A DNA stretch of 64,000 nt from assembly GCA_024180945.1 (NCBI GenBank), contig JAKSGN010000035.1:1054001-1118000 (forward strand), given 5' to 3'. Both the position numbers and the translations under genes were made by a program. The notes below the pieces were generated by a model that saw only the letters and a program-made list of their open reading frames with translations, had not been told where the DNA came from and did not search any database. This DNA comes from Macrophomina tecta. Its lineage: Eukaryota > Ascomycota > Dothideomycetes > Botryosphaeriales > Botryosphaeriaceae. Numbering within the stretch: the first letter of the stretch is position 1; every line of letters starts with the position of its first letter. Positions 1 through 13,065 of this stretch are shown piece by piece.

Positions 1-2510
1 CCACTGGGATTCTGCTGCCGTGATGGTATTCTGCAGGAGACCTGAAAGAGGAGCCCCTCAGACACGGCCGATTCAGCTGTCTTGAAACAACGATGAGCCA
101 CCGCCTCTGAATATACTATCTTGCATGAGTTGTAGTGCTCAAGGACCATGTACAGGGGGTTGGAGTTGGTCAACACGCTGAGGGTTGTAGGGGTCTCAAA
201 CCAAGGGGAGACGCAAGGCAAGGAGGACTATTTGAGGAGCCATCAACGAAGCCCCAAGCCCCTGGGCTGACTTGCTGGACCACCCCGTGGTTCCTCTGCG
301 GTCTGGAAATCCCTATGAGCGGCAGCTCCTCGCCATGGACTGTTTCTCACGGACGTCGGATGTGAATGGGGAGAGGACCTTCGCTCAAAGCCCGTATCAA
401 GAACACTGACAGATGTCTCCTCGTAGATTATAAACCGTAAAAGGACGAGATGCCGCTGCTTAATGAGCCCACAACCGCTCATCCACCAACAAGTGCGTCG
501 AAACCACTCCGGCCTACTGTGATCGATGCTGATCATCACAACATTCCCCGAGTCCTGCCCGCTTCCACGACTCAAGCCCAGTATCTTCTTCGCCACGGTC
601 GACATATCGTTTATATTCATCTACGCATGCGAGAATCCCTGGCCACGTTTGGGCCTGCAAAGGACTACATGCAAAACAATCCAGATACCCTATAGTCCGC
701 TATAAAGGCTCTGCTTTCGTCCCTTGTCATTTATGATAGCGGAGCTCTTTATAGGACAGCTGCGGTTCAATATGATTAGGCTCAGGCCGAGTCGGTTTTG
801 ACAGTCGAGGATCAAAGAGTTGGATTTTAAGAAATTTTCCACGAAGGCTACAACACGTGGTGTCAAATCATGCAAGACAACATTTTTTTTTCCTAAAAAA
901 AAAAAAGGAATGTGATGCGGGGAACTGGACAAAAATTGAAGCGCGCAGCTTGAATCTCTGGATGTAGTGTTGTGCATCTATTCTGAAGCGGAGGGAGCTG
1001 ACTACGAACTACGATCCCAGATTAGATCCATCGTTCCATGTTCGAAATCGCGTAGCACCAATGAACATACGTCCTGCGGCTTCATCATCCCTCCGCCAAA
1101 CAACAGCCGTTCCATACAGAGCGACTCTCAGCGTACGGCGTCCGGGCTAAACGATTTCGAATAAAATCTGGAAAAGCGGATGATGCTTGTAAGTTACGGA
1201 ATTAGAAATCCTGACTGATGGTCATGCCAGATTCCAAAACCGCTGCACAGGAGAACACATACGTCTCCGCGCATACGGCACCGCCCGAACAGGAAAGCGC
1301 TCGCACATATTCCACCTGCAGCATCCCGGTGATGATCACGGCATTGGCATATACGAGAACGGGTACCCCGTCTCGAGGTCTGATGGATACTCTCGGCTCG
1401 CTCGGAGAGATGCCGTGAAAGTCTGGACCTTTGCACCAGGTTCGCTGGCATGCAACAGTGCCTGACCTCGTCGCGAGGTTGCTTGATCCGACAAAGTGCG
1501 GGTGGCTTGTAATGCGCTATCCACAACTCCCCTGACGTGTACTACAGTACCAGCCCCTTCTACCTTACAACAGCCAGTAGACATTCCTTGGTGCGCTTTC
1601 ATGTAAGCAGTATTCAGTACCATGATCCTTGACATCCGACGTCGCTTTGGCGCGGGGCCGAGGCGACTCCGAGGGCATACTCCGCCCTGCATTACCCAGG
1701 CCTCTCGTGATAGGATCGCCTTCTCTCCATCATAGGCAGTATCAGCATGCCTTCAGTATCTGACTGCTTGTTCCTCTCGCATGTGAAAAGACTTTCCGAC
1801 CGAGTGAGGAGGTGAATTGGGAGCCAAACCCAAATGCAAGAATACCAAACAGAGCAATGAACCACCGTACCGGATTCCGAGCACAAATTTGAATTGAACG
1901 GGTCGGCTTGTTCCTTCTTGTCAGTTAGCCAGAGAGGTCGAATGACATTGTCGGCACCACTCTGGGAAAATATGACGTCGATAAGCTTTAGGCAGTTCGG
2001 GCTCGGCTTGAACTTGTGGCGAGGCGCGTTTTCTAGCGTGATGGATGATCTTCGATCGAGATGCGGAAGCTGATACTTTTCCCCATGAAGTGTTGCGGTT
2101 CCGCGATACTTCTTTTCTTTCGCCTGAGTGTCAGCTCCCGCAACTTGCCGGACTGGAGACAGACAATGGAACCATTAAGATGTGTTGTTTATGAACTCGA
2201 GATCGATCGAACCCTCATTTCAACACGCCACCGAACCGGGGCTTACACGAGAATGGACAGGCGTATAACATGGGGACATCTGCAACTTGTCCCGCTCCCG
2301 GTCTTATAGAAGATCGCTCGATCCGATCCTCTCATCTCGTGCCCCTCTACTTCTGGGGTGGTGGCAGGAGGGCAAAGATGGAGAGCACGAGAAACGCCAG
2401 AAAAACATCCCCAGATAATCTCAATCACAGAGTACATCACAAATTGACGACGCATCTTGACGCTCAGCAAAACGCATTCTCCCGGGTATTCTATTTCTCG
2501 TTATTCTCAC
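1..2510. other. Gene-free stretch
   Basis: I see no supportable gene here. The open frames are short, unlike any family I know, and do not join through plausible introns. A short A/T tract with both a T8 and an A-run lies at about 883-906. The right end should hold the 3' untranslated region of UTP8, which is read leftwards and stops at 2511. Confidence 0.5.
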
Positions 2511-5497
2511 CTATACATCAATCCTCTCAAAACTATACTTCCCAACCCTCATGCTGATCTTCTTGCCAATGTCTCTCTTCGACAACTGCCTCACCTCCCC
2601 ACTCCTCTCCGTCATGGTTTCCGAAATCTTACCCTCAACCTTGAAACCCAGTGGCAAAATCCGTGTCTCAGCGACCGAGAGATCCGACGCCTTTTGCAGC
2701 GTAACCGGTTTACCCTTCTCCTTCAGCTTCTTGTCGCTCGGGCCCTGCTGCACCGTCTTCTTCTGCCAGCCGAACCGAATAAAGTCGTGTAACAAGCCCT
2801 CCATGAAAGCCGCCTCATGGATACCCTCAAGCGCGGCGCTAACCTCCATGCGAAGCGACTGGATTGTGTCGGCCTTTGCGTCATTTCCCGAAGTGAGCCA
2901 GCCAGCGGCACCGATTGCATCAAGGGCGCAGCCGAGGAGGTCGGCAATGAGGACGATGGCACGGTCGGATGGGTCACCGAATTCGGCAGAGTCATGTGGG
3001 CCATCTTGAAGATAGGTGTTGATCCAGCCACCTTCGTGGAGCTCGAGGCGAAGGATGTTGATGAGGAAGATGATCTCCTTGTGCGTAAGGGACTTGCGGA
3101 GGGTTTGCGAGACAAGAGGGCCAGGGTACGCGTGGAGAGTCGTCAGCGCCTTGAGTAGCGAGTGGCTGCGCACCACGATGCCGGAATCGACAAAAGACTC
3201 TGCACGCGCGAGCGACCAAGCTGCTGCGTCTGCTTCTGCATTGAATGCTTTATCTGCCGATTCCTCATCCCCAGCAGTTGTGTCTTCATCCTGCTCAGGA
3301 CGGTTGGTGAGCTGTCCCTTGATCTCCGGAAATGATTCGGTCTCAAGACTCTTTACAAGAGCCTTGATGGCCTGCACGGCGAGATCAACGTCGAGGAACG
3401 GGTGCCCTTCAAGTACAGCACAGAGCAGTTGCATACCAGGGTCAAAGTTGAGTATAGAGGCAATGACGTCCGATGCCGATATGGTCTGCAGGCCAGTGGA
3501 GTCCTGGCGGATAGCTTGGCCAACCATGTCAGTGGTGAGAAATCCGGTCCAGATGAGCCATTGGAACGCATTTGACGGGAAAAACCGTATCCTAAGTGGT
3601 GTGCTCGGTAGATCGGGGGCGATAAGTTCTCTATCGGCCGACGAGAAGGCAAAGATCTTGCTAAGGAGATACACGGCTTTGTAGCGTTTTGTCTGCAAGT
3701 TGACGTCCCAAGGGGTCTCGGGGAACTCCCACTCCGGAAGAACAGAGTCATCCTCTTCGTCAACCACTCCGTTGGTTGTTGGTGCTTCGTGCTTGGCCTC
3801 CTCATCAGCCATCAGGACATCCTTGATTCCATTGACCTCCCCGCCTTTAGACGTCGGATGGTCTGATGATTTCCCCTTGATCTCAATACCGACTTCCTGA
3901 GCGAATAGTGCCTCAAAGCCCTTGACATCCTCAGATTCAATGAATTTGTCCAATTGCTTGCGTGCTTGTCTCCACTCCTTACTTCCGGTGTCTGCCGGGT
4001 TCAGGAAGCAAACGTTCAGAGGGGTTGTGCCATGTGCCGGTGCATCCAATTTGGCAGTCTTGCGACCAACGCCTTTACCGATGGCGTCAATCAGAAGACC
4101 ACCTCGTATCCTGCCTCTCTTGGACGAAGAAGACTCCGACCCAAGCTGCAACCCAACAAGCTCATCGTTGGCCAGCCCGACTGCAAGTCCGAGGTCAGAG
4201 ACGAAATGGAGTAGGGAAAGCGGAGACTTTGTTTCGATTGAGACAGCCTGTTTCCTCTTCTTGCTCTTCGTCTCCTCGCCCTTCTCTTCCACACTGCTCG
4301 ATGATCCTAAAGGAAGAATAGCCTGCACAGAATTGTACTTGACGTCATACAAGGCACACGAAATTGGCGATGCAGCCATCAGGAGGGATGATGAGATGCG
4401 GACGAAGCTCTTCAAGGGAGTTCCGGGCACCGTGAGCTCGGAACGAAGCTGTGGAACGGTGGAGGAGAAATCATAAGTGATAATAGAGCCAGATGCAAGC
4501 TGATAAAGGAGGCCCGAGGAAACGTGGAGTGAGTAGGAAGGCTGAAGATCAGCTTGCGAATCAATGTTCGAGCGGGGAAGGCGAAGGGTAAGGAGCTCTT
4601 GCACATTAGGCATGTTGATAGTGATGCCTCCCATGATTTTCGGACGAACAGCGCAGACATGCAAGCTCCGACCTTGTTCCCGGAAGGCTTCCTCATTGAC
4701 TGGGCGAGTGATCAAACACAAAAGCGTCGTGGCAGACAGAGTTTCGGACTCTGCCTCTGGAGCAGGCTCCAACACAGCAATTGCGTCTTCCCGACTCTTG
4801 AATAAGCCCCTTCGAGCGGTGGCGGCATCCGTATACGTTGAAAACTCAACCCGTATGGCATCGATATCCTGGGAGGAAGCGACGTTCGTAGACCATTTCA
4901 GGGTCTGCAGATCCGCAGAGAGGCATTCAACTTGGCCGTTTTCGAACACAACAACCACGTCGTGACTCTTTTCACTGGCGTTTTCGGCAGGCCTCAAGGG
5001 AAGAGCGTCAATGGAGAAGACTTTGCTGGAGGAGGAAGGTATGGTATATGCAGTCTTGTCAGGATTCCCAGTCGGGGGAGTCTGCATTTCCTCGGAGAAA
5101 CAAAGTATCTGGTGCCGCGAGCTCGCGGAACTTTCCCGAACCGTCGCATAGGTATAACGCTTCGCCAAACGCTGCTTGTTTCCCTTGAGGTATACTGAGA
5201 ACGGAGGTGCAGTGAATGAGGATTGAGGGGGAAGGGCGTAGGAGGTGATCAGACGAGGTGCTTGCACCTAATGGAGGAAAAGTCAGCGAGAGCAGCACTC
5301 GAGTGAATGGAGGACCATACATCAAAGATGCTTATGCCATCGCCGTCGACGCTGACGGCGAGTTCAGATCTCTTCCTTTTCCGGGCAGCGCTCAAGCTGT
5401 AGACGGTGGAGGCGAGGGTACGGCCATGGACAGCATCAATGGGCTTCGGTAACGATGCGAGCGTATGAGGCGCTTCCAGTTCTCTGCCGGACGACAT
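2511..5497 (-). CDS. UTP8: UTP8, U3 snoRNP / t-UTP subunit
   Basis: Two exons, 5497-5321 and 5267-2511, joined by a 53-nt intron (donor GTATGG, acceptor TAG) in phase 0. The product is 977 aa. The start at 5497 gives MSSGRELEAPHTLASLPKPI, the usual N-terminus of fungal Utp8 proteins, and the splice yields the contiguous block GISIFDVQAPRLITSYALPP. The N-terminal half has the Utp8 beta-propeller character. The C-terminal half is helical, with an acidic linker (residues near DEEDDSVLPEWEFPETPWDV) and a Lys-rich segment near the end. Utp8 is a nucleolar member of the t-UTP subcomplex of the small-subunit processome, needed for pre-18S rRNA processing, and in yeast also for tRNA export. The longer size than yeast Utp8 (713 aa) is usual for filamentous ascomycetes. 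It is divergent from ELG1. The assignment rests on remembered family sequence and is strong. Confidence 0.9.
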
Positions 5498-5910
5498 CGC
5501 TGCTGGCCGAAGGTTGAAGTCGCGCGAATAGACCTGGAGGGCGGCGAAGACGCTTCGGGCGCGGAGCTGGACTGGTCGCAATGCGGCGCTTCACAAAAAG
5601 TTCTCGACGGCAGAAAGTTGTCGGCGCCAATTTGTCCGACCCCCGGAGTTAAGCCGGAGTGAGTGGAGCCACGCATGATTGGCAGGCGCGGCGCGTCACT
5701 GGCCGTCACCTCGACGCGTGCCCGCGCGACCTGAACATCTGCAGAAAGTCGACCTTCACACTCTGTCTCCGCCTCTTCACGCTTTGCTCAGCGAGTGCAC
5801 TTGCCAATCACGCGACCCTTTCGCACACTCTCCTTCTGACCTTGGCCTTTGTCTCGCACTTTCTGCCCGCTCGCTACCCATCGCTTCGCCTTGCCATGCA
5901 GTAGCGCTTA
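5498..5910. promoter_or_regulatory. Shared UTP8/ELG1 divergent promoter
   Basis: These 413 bp separate the two start codons of a head-to-head pair, so both promoters and both 5' leaders must lie here. The ELG1-proximal part is rich in pyrimidine runs (CTTTG, CCTTTCGC), which is common before fungal start sites. I see no clear TATA box. Confidence 0.5.
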
Positions 5911-8900
5911 ATGGCTTCCGCAGCCGTCGGTAAGGCCATGAATCTCGCCGACCAACAAGGCATACACCCTTTCTTTGCGAGGCCGAACCGTGAGAGTTAC
6001 GCATTCCCCTTAAAGCTTTCTACTCACGGATTTTACTCAGGTCAGCTATCACCTTCCAGCGCAAACGAGCCCGAGTCCGCACCGACAAATGCGCCTCCGC
6101 AAGACGAGAATCAGACCAGCCCAGAGGAGCCTCCCAAGAAGTCCCGAGGCACTGGTCGGCCACTTGGCTCGAAGACGCGCAGTACCAAGAGGAAATCAGA
6201 CGAAGAAAATGCACCGTTCAAGGTGAAGCAGGCATCCATTGCTGCGTTTGCAGGACTCAAGAAAGAGGCGGATGATACCCGCGATGTGACTGAAGCAACA
6301 TCATTGGACGCAGACCCCAATATTGGACGGCGGAAGCGACAGAAGACGGCGACCCCTGAACACGAGGAATTCGCGCAGAACGAAGCGGAGAAGGGGGGCG
6401 AGGTCGTTGATCGGGGTCAAGAGCAATTTGAGCAGGGTCAGCGGCCGTCCTGGTTGAAACAGCTGGAGGATGAGGCCACAAAAGAACCAGAGATATTGCT
6501 AGAGAGGATTGAGGTGGAGGCATCGAGCCCCAATGGCCACGAAGAGCAGCACGCACCTATCGACTCGGAGATTGTGCTCGCTAGTTCTCCTAGGCCGGCG
6601 AATAATGTCGACGAGGAGAAGCATACGCCTGCGCCACCTTCATCGCCTCCGGTAACCCACTCCTCTCCAGCAAATCTACAGGAAGCCACAAGAAAGACCG
6701 GAGATCATGCCCCGCCCTCGCTGTCGAAGCCCTCTCAGCCAAAGAAAATGCTTCGGCTTAACGCAAGAGGTCGCTTCAGCTCCCCGATCTCTAAGCATCC
6801 AAAGGATGAGCCACTCGAACCCGGAAATGAAAGAAGAACGCGCAGCCGAGGGAAGAAAAAAGGGATGAAGCAACTAATTGTCAAGATCTCCTACATTAAG
6901 GACGATGAGAGGGCTGTGCGGATGGCTGAGGATATCGATGAGATCCTTGCGGGGAACAAGCGGGTACCCCAGCCAAGACCGATTCATAAGCCCGATGTGC
7001 CTCTCAAGGTTTCGAAGCCTATAGGACCTCCAAAACCTACTCATCCCTTCTTCACTGGCAAAGCAGCCCGTAATGAGACAAAGTCAGAGAGCAACAACAA
7101 CGCAAAGTCTTCATTGATAGAAACAAAACCTCTGCCTAGACGTGGAACTGCTATTACCCCTGGAAAGCTGAAGGCGCAAATGCGTGCCGCCGATGAAATG
7201 TCGGTAACTCCTTGTTTTGGTATGGCTGCCACAAAACAACGCAAGATCATCGGTGGCATCGAGGCTCCATGGCCATGGAAAGGCATTGCTCGGGTTAGAG
7301 ACTGTGACGAATGGCAAATGACGATGGAGAGTTCGTCAGGCGCGGATAACTCACAGTTGCCTTTTTGTGAGCGACGAAAGTTCAAAGGCGTCGAGTATGC
7401 GGTTCCCGATACGGAGGCTATCCTTTCACTCGTGATGCATGATCTTCGAATCGGTACTATGTGGCGAGACGACAGCCAAGCCAAGGATGATGGTGTCTCG
7501 CGATTTCCAAAACGTCTTCTCACTACTGGACCCGAAATACGGCGCCGAGTGCAATCCGAACTCCACGCATTCCGGCCCACTCCCGCAAGTCCTGAAGACA
7601 ATCGAGAAAATCAACATTTCCAGGATGGAAATATGCTTCATCCGGCTTTGAAAAGTCTTTTTAACAGCATACTCGACACTCTCACACCGTTCGACCGAGG
7701 CCTATGCGAATCTTCGCCATGGGTCCTGAAGTACGCGCCGAAGCGTGCTGTTGACGTGTTAGGCTCCTCAATTGAAGTCTCCGCGTTGCGCAAGTGGCTG
7801 GAGGCGCTCAAAGTTAATGCAGTAGAAGGTGCTCTCAAAGAATTGGTGGTAAAGTCGAAGAAAAATGGAGTGGTGAAGGCTCCCAAGAAAAAGAGGAAGA
7901 AGGAGGATTTGGACGATTTTGTCGTCTCAGATGATAACGGCTTGGACGAACTTACTGATCCGGATGAAGCTTCACGCCCAGACTTAAGCCATGGAGCATT
8001 GAAGTCAATGATCCGTCTTGGTGGAGAGGCCGATGATCTCGGGGCTGGTAGAAAGTTGCACAATCTCGTCCTCCTCAGCGGGCCACATGGATCTGGAAAG
8101 ACCGCCGCAGTCTTTGCTGTGGCCAAGGAGCTGGACTTTGAAGTTTTTGAAATTAATGCAGGCAGCCGACGAAGTGGCAAGGACGTTCTGGAGAGGATCG
8201 GCGATATGACTGAGAATCACCTCGTACAACGGCAAGTTCGGGAACAACCTGAACAGCCGTCCGCTGACTCGGACGCTGAACGACTGACTGACGCTATTCA
8301 AAACGATATTGAAAGCGGCAGGCAGAAGAGCATGAGCTCATTCTTCAAGCCCGTGGTTAGTACCAGAGCCAAGCCCACAATTACAGAAGCGAAACAGCTG
8401 GAAACGAAGGCCACAAAGCAGAACGTGCAAGCTACGCTCGGGAAAACGAAGCAAAGGCAAAAGCAATCTCTCATATTGCTGGAAGAAGTCGATGTGCTCT
8501 TCGAAGAGGACAAGAACTTCTGGCAGACTGTTGAGCATCTTGCCGTGCACTCAAAGAGACCTATCGTAATGACATGCACTGATGAGAGTTTGGTGCGTCT
8601 CAACAAATCGTCTCTGCATGCTATACTTCGAATGTCTCCTGCCGCTACCGAGTTGGCTACGGACTATTTGTTGCTCCTCGCTGCCAAAGAGGGACACCTT
8701 CTCCCTCGCAGATCTATCGCCGATCTCTACGAAAGCAAAAACCATGACTTGCGGGCTAGCATCATGGAGCTCAACTTTTGGTGTCAGATGGCTGTGGGTG
8801 ACCGTAAAGGCGGTCTCGAGTGGATTTATCAACGGTGGCCGCCAGGGACAGATATTGATGAGCATGGGCAAACTCTTCGGGTGGCCAGCGACGGCACCTA

Positions 8901-9957
8901 TCAGACCGGCATGGGCTGGATTGGACATGATGTTGCCGTTGAAGATGATCATGTCGGATTCGACAAAGAGTACGAACTCATGCTTCAGCTTACCGAGTCC
9001 TGGAACATTGAACCGGAAAACTACAGTTCTCTTCCACGCGCAGATGATTTGATGGAAGTTGAGGCGACAACGCCCCACGCGAGACTCAAGGCTCTGCAGG
9101 ACGTTGAGCAATACTTGGAACTCTCAAGTGCCGCCGACGTGTATTGCAGGGTCGGCGTCCCGACTCGCGACCAAGTGAGTTGCAGCCGCCAATTTTTTTA
9201 ATGTAAACTTGAAGATTTGCTAACATTGTGATAGCCCGTCATGGATCCGACCCAGCCACCCCTGCCGGAGAAATCGCTGGCAAACTTTACCGATGGCTAC
9301 GCATTCATCCAAGCCGACGCTATGACTGACTTTACCAACTTCGACACACACCTCGCAGTGAGCTCGCATCTGGCTGCCCGGCGCTCTGGCTTGAGCATTG
9401 CCGGCCTCCAAGCCGACCCGACCAAAGCCTTCCCGCAATTTGATGAAGTGGGCATTGCGGATGCCGTCCTCGCCCATCTGTCTTCGACCCGCCAACCCCG
9501 TTTTCTTAGCCGCACCGACTTCTTCGTCTTTGATCCCCTTGCTGAGCCCCCTACGGCGGCCCTCAGCAGCAGTGCACCTGGTTCCATGACAGCCTCTTCC
9601 TTTGACAGGACCTTCCGCATCATCGTCGAAGATCTCGCGCCTTACGTACGTAACATCACGATGTATGAGCTGCGGCTCGAGCAGGATCGTATGCGGGGGT
9701 TGATGAGCGCGGATGGCGGTGGGAAGCCGCCGAAGAGACAGAGAACGACACGCGCGGCGAGAAGTGCGCTTGAGGGAGGAAAGAGAGAGAACACGAGGAG
9801 GGAAAGGTGGTTCGACCAGTCCTTGAACTTGGCTGCTGTCATGAAGACGGCTGGGGGGGAGTGGGCAGGAATGGGCGCGTCACTGGAGCGGAGGGAGTAC
9901 ACGCCGTCGGTGGCGGGAAGTGCGAGGGGTGGCAGTGATGTGGAGAGGGAGCCTTGA
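5911..9957 (+). CDS. ELG1: ELG1/ATAD5-type clamp-loader subunit
   Basis: Main exons are 5911-9174 and 9235-9957. The 60-nt intron between them (GTGAGT...ATAG) is in phase 0. A further 51-nt intron is likely at 5990-6040 (GTGAGA...TCAG) but keeps the frame either way, giving 1311 or 1328 aa. The large AAA+ module has Walker A GPHGSGKT (about residue 724), Walker B LILLEEVDVLFEED (about 856) and a sensor-1 stretch PIVMTCTDES. The basic, disordered N-terminus starts with a textbook PIP box, QQGIHPFF (residues 15-22). A second PIP-like motif, QKSMSSFF, lies near residue 805 between Walker A and Walker B. Elg1 replaces Rfc1 in an alternative RFC complex that unloads PCNA from DNA after replication. 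The poorly conserved C-terminal part, with the segment LSRTDFFVFDPLAEP, also fits fungal Elg1. Identity is well supported; the use of the first intron is inferred. Confidence 0.85.
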
Positions 9958-11591
9958 GGCATGCTTTAAGAAGATGCAGACAAGTCGGGCGGACGATACT
10001 CGAAGGTGAGAGCATATGCATATAATTGGACTTTGCTAAAGGATGCATCTAAAGGATAGTTTGCTTTTATTAGAAGGGTTCCATGCGCTTATTGGCTTGC
10101 GTGGTTTGCGAAATTATAGATGGGAATGTGCGTCTGGCTCTTGCACGGGAGAGACAGAGCTGCATCACATAGGCGGCAGCTGGACTGGTGGGAATTGATA
10201 TGTGGGTGGCTACTGCTTGTCGTGTTCAATCACACCAAGCAACCTGTATCAAAACGCTGCTGTGCTCCACAAGAAATCACATTTCAGCTGCACAGGCAAT
10301 GGGGACTTGAAACAGTCGTTTGGGCATAGATGTCATTCGGACCAAGGAATATTTGACACCGGACGACTGCCTCGGCTCCCCGTACAAGCCTGCGCTTGCC
10401 GTCGCAATTCCGTTGGAAGCGACCCCCTGCGCAGCTATTCCGTCGTCGAGTGATCAGCTAGTCTCCGGGGGTCAATTTGAGGCATTCTTGAAGCAATCTT
10501 GCATTGAACCAGAGGGGCGCTAATGTTGTGAGAGCGGGCAAGCGTCGAGGGTGGCTTTCTACCCTGGTACGGCCGGCGACTGCTTCCCGCAAGCCCTTTC
10601 TTTTGGGGAAGAGCACTTCTCCGACGACGTCCACGTTCCCACCTGTTCCACGCCGCCCTCTGCTCTCACACAAACTCCTGGCTTGTCAACGTCACCAACC
10701 TGATCTGTCTATGACGCGAGAAGATCATGGCATCCTATGTGCAGACAAGTGGGCTCGGCACAAAGCATACCGCGCCGTGGATCTCCCTTGGGCAAATCCA
10801 TGCCCAGGATTCACTCAGACGAGCTTGTCGCATACAAAGAGCAAGGCCAGGTCTCCCACAGCGTCAAAAGCGTGGATGCACCAGTATCGGATTTCAGGGC
10901 CTTGATCATCTGCGTTGGCTCCGTCGGTTCCAGCGGCACAGCAAGCGAAGGGCCATCGTCTAACCACGCTCCTTCCGCACTCTCGCATCTGGGCCGAACT
11001 TGATATTATGCGCCACCTGCTGCACATCATCTCTGAGCCCAGACAGCAGAACCAAGCCATCACACACGTAATCAGGGCCACAGACACAGCCTTGTTCACC
11101 AGCTGAGAAGATTCGCAGCACGACCGGACTTCAGCTGTCTCAATTTCCGTGTCGCTGAGAAGTCCGGTCTGTTCCAATGCCACTTAAACGCGCACTAATT
11201 TTACAGTATAACTATTTGACTGTGGTCTGGAGACCGTGCTGTTGTCGGCTCCACACAGTGACTTTGCGCCACCGTCATGTGGGGCCGAAGAGGCCAGAAG
11301 CACATACTTTTGTCACATCATCACCGCACCAGCCACATTATCTACACAGCCCGGATCAGATGCGGACAGGTGGGGAGGGATACGGGGGGGACGCGGGGAA
11401 ATGCTTCAACGCCAGTCTACTCGATACGCCTTACCCGACGCGCAGAGACGTCGGAAGCACGCCGCTGGATTTCGGGGGAAGGCCGAATTGCGATCGGAGG
11501 ACATCCGGATAGCGGGCATTAAATACTGGACAATGGACTAAATCATCACGATTCCCGGTTCCAGCTTGATCTCATAGCATTCACAGACAAA
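9958..11591. other. Gene-poor stretch
   Basis: No recognisable gene. Several overlapping short plus-strand frames occur at about 10500-11100, but none has a family signature and I could not join them by introns. The right part must hold the promoter and leader of the histidinol-dehydrogenase-family gene at 11592. Confidence 0.4.
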
Positions 11592-13065
11592 ATGGTCCGT
11601 CGTCTCAAATCTCCGGCCAACCAGGCTGCGCAACAAACGAAGCCAAACTTGGACGTCGGTGGAATCGTAAGAGACGTGATCGAAGACATCCGGTCGAACG
11701 GGGACGCCGCTGTCCGCAAGTACTCCGAGAAGTTTGACAAATGGTCACCAGCATCCTTCAAGCTCTCCCAGAATGATATCAATGCTGCCATCGCCGCATG
11801 CCCCAAGCAGCTGATCGACGACATTAAGCAAGTCCAAACCAACGTGCGCAAATTTGCCGAAGCGCAGCGCAACTCGATCAAGGACTTCGAAGTCGAGACG
11901 CAGCCAGGCGTCTTCCTCGGCCAGAAGAACATACCCATCAACACCGCCGGCGCGTACGTGTCTCCGTCCCTCCTCTTTTCCATCCCCCTCCCTTTCCCAC
12001 CCCGGACCGAGGGCTAACGTCTCTGGAACAGCTACATCCCCGGTGGCCGCTACCCCCTCCTCGCCTCCGCGCACATGACGATTTTGACGGCAAAAGTAGC
12101 CGGCGTTCCGCACGTCATCGGCTGCACGCCGCCCATAGCGGGCGGCATCCCCAACGCCACGGTTGCGGCCATGGCGCTCGCCGGCGCCGACGAAATCCAC
12201 ATTCTCGGCGGCGTGCAGGCCATCGCCGCCATGGCCGTCGGCACGCAGTCGATCCGCAAGGTCGACTTCATCGCCGGGCCCGGCAACGCCTTCGTAGCAG
12301 AGGCCAAGCGCCAGCTCTTCGGCGAGGTCGGCATCGACCTCTTCGCCGGGCCCACCGAGATCCTCCTCGTCGCCGACGAGACAGCTGATCCGTTCACGGT
12401 GGCCATGGATATCTTGAGCCAGGCGGAACACGGGCCGGACTCGCCGGCTGTGATTGTGACAACGAGTGAGGAGGTGGGGAGGAGGGCGGTGGCCATCATT
12501 GACGGGTTGCTGAAGAACTTACCGACGGCGGCGCTGGCCGGGGCCAGCTGGAAGGCGTTTGGCGAGTGTGTCGTCGTGAAGAGTCTGGACGAGGCGTGGG
12601 AGGTCGCGGACCGGTATGCCAGCGAGCACGTGCAGATTTTCACGCGCAGGCCCAGGGACGCGCTGGACAATATGCGGAATTATGGCGCGTTGTTCCTGGA
12701 TGAGAAGACTTGCGTGTCGTACGGAGATAAGGTAGGTGCTGGGAAAGTGTACCGGAGTGGTTTTGCGAGAGCTGACGGGAACCTGGCAGGTCATCGGGAC
12801 GAATCATGTTCTTCCAACCAGGAAGGCGGCCAGGTACACAGGTGGATTGTGGGTTGGCAAGTTTTTGAAGACGGTGACGTACCAGGAGGTTACGGATGAA
12901 AAGTCCAGCGCGGAGCTGGGCCGTTTGTGCGGACGCGCCGCGCGTGCGGAGAACTTCGAGGGACATGCTCGGTCGGGTGATCTGCGCGCTTCGAGGTATC
13001 TCGGCGATGAGTATGAGTGGATCCGGCAGTACCAGGCGGCCGAGACCAAAGGCGCGAGACTGTAG
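11592..13065 (+). CDS. Histidinol-dehydrogenase-family enzyme
   Basis: Three exons, 11592-11953, 12032-12731 and 12790-13065, give 445 aa. Both introns (78 and 58 nt) are GT-AG and the frame carries through; the first has a GCTAAC branch site. The catalytic framework of HisD is complete: zinc ligands Gln251 and His254 (SQAEHGPDS), the Glu319-His320 pair (ASEHVQIF), Asp353 followed by GTNHVLPT, and a C-terminal His413. These enzymes oxidise an alcohol to a carboxylate with two NAD+. In yeast and most fungi this step of histidine synthesis is a domain of the trifunctional His4, whereas this protein stands alone. The block AYIPGGRYPLLASAHM resembles the sulfopropanediol-dehydrogenase (HpsN) branch rather than biosynthetic HisD, which usually has a GGxAPL-type motif there. 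So the substrate may not be histidinol. The family is certain and the substrate is open. Confidence 0.85.

Noticed and set aside
11745..12670. Two long minus-strand frames (228 and 206 aa)
   Set aside because: Antisense to the histidinol-dehydrogenase-family gene; the sense strand carries all catalytic residues.
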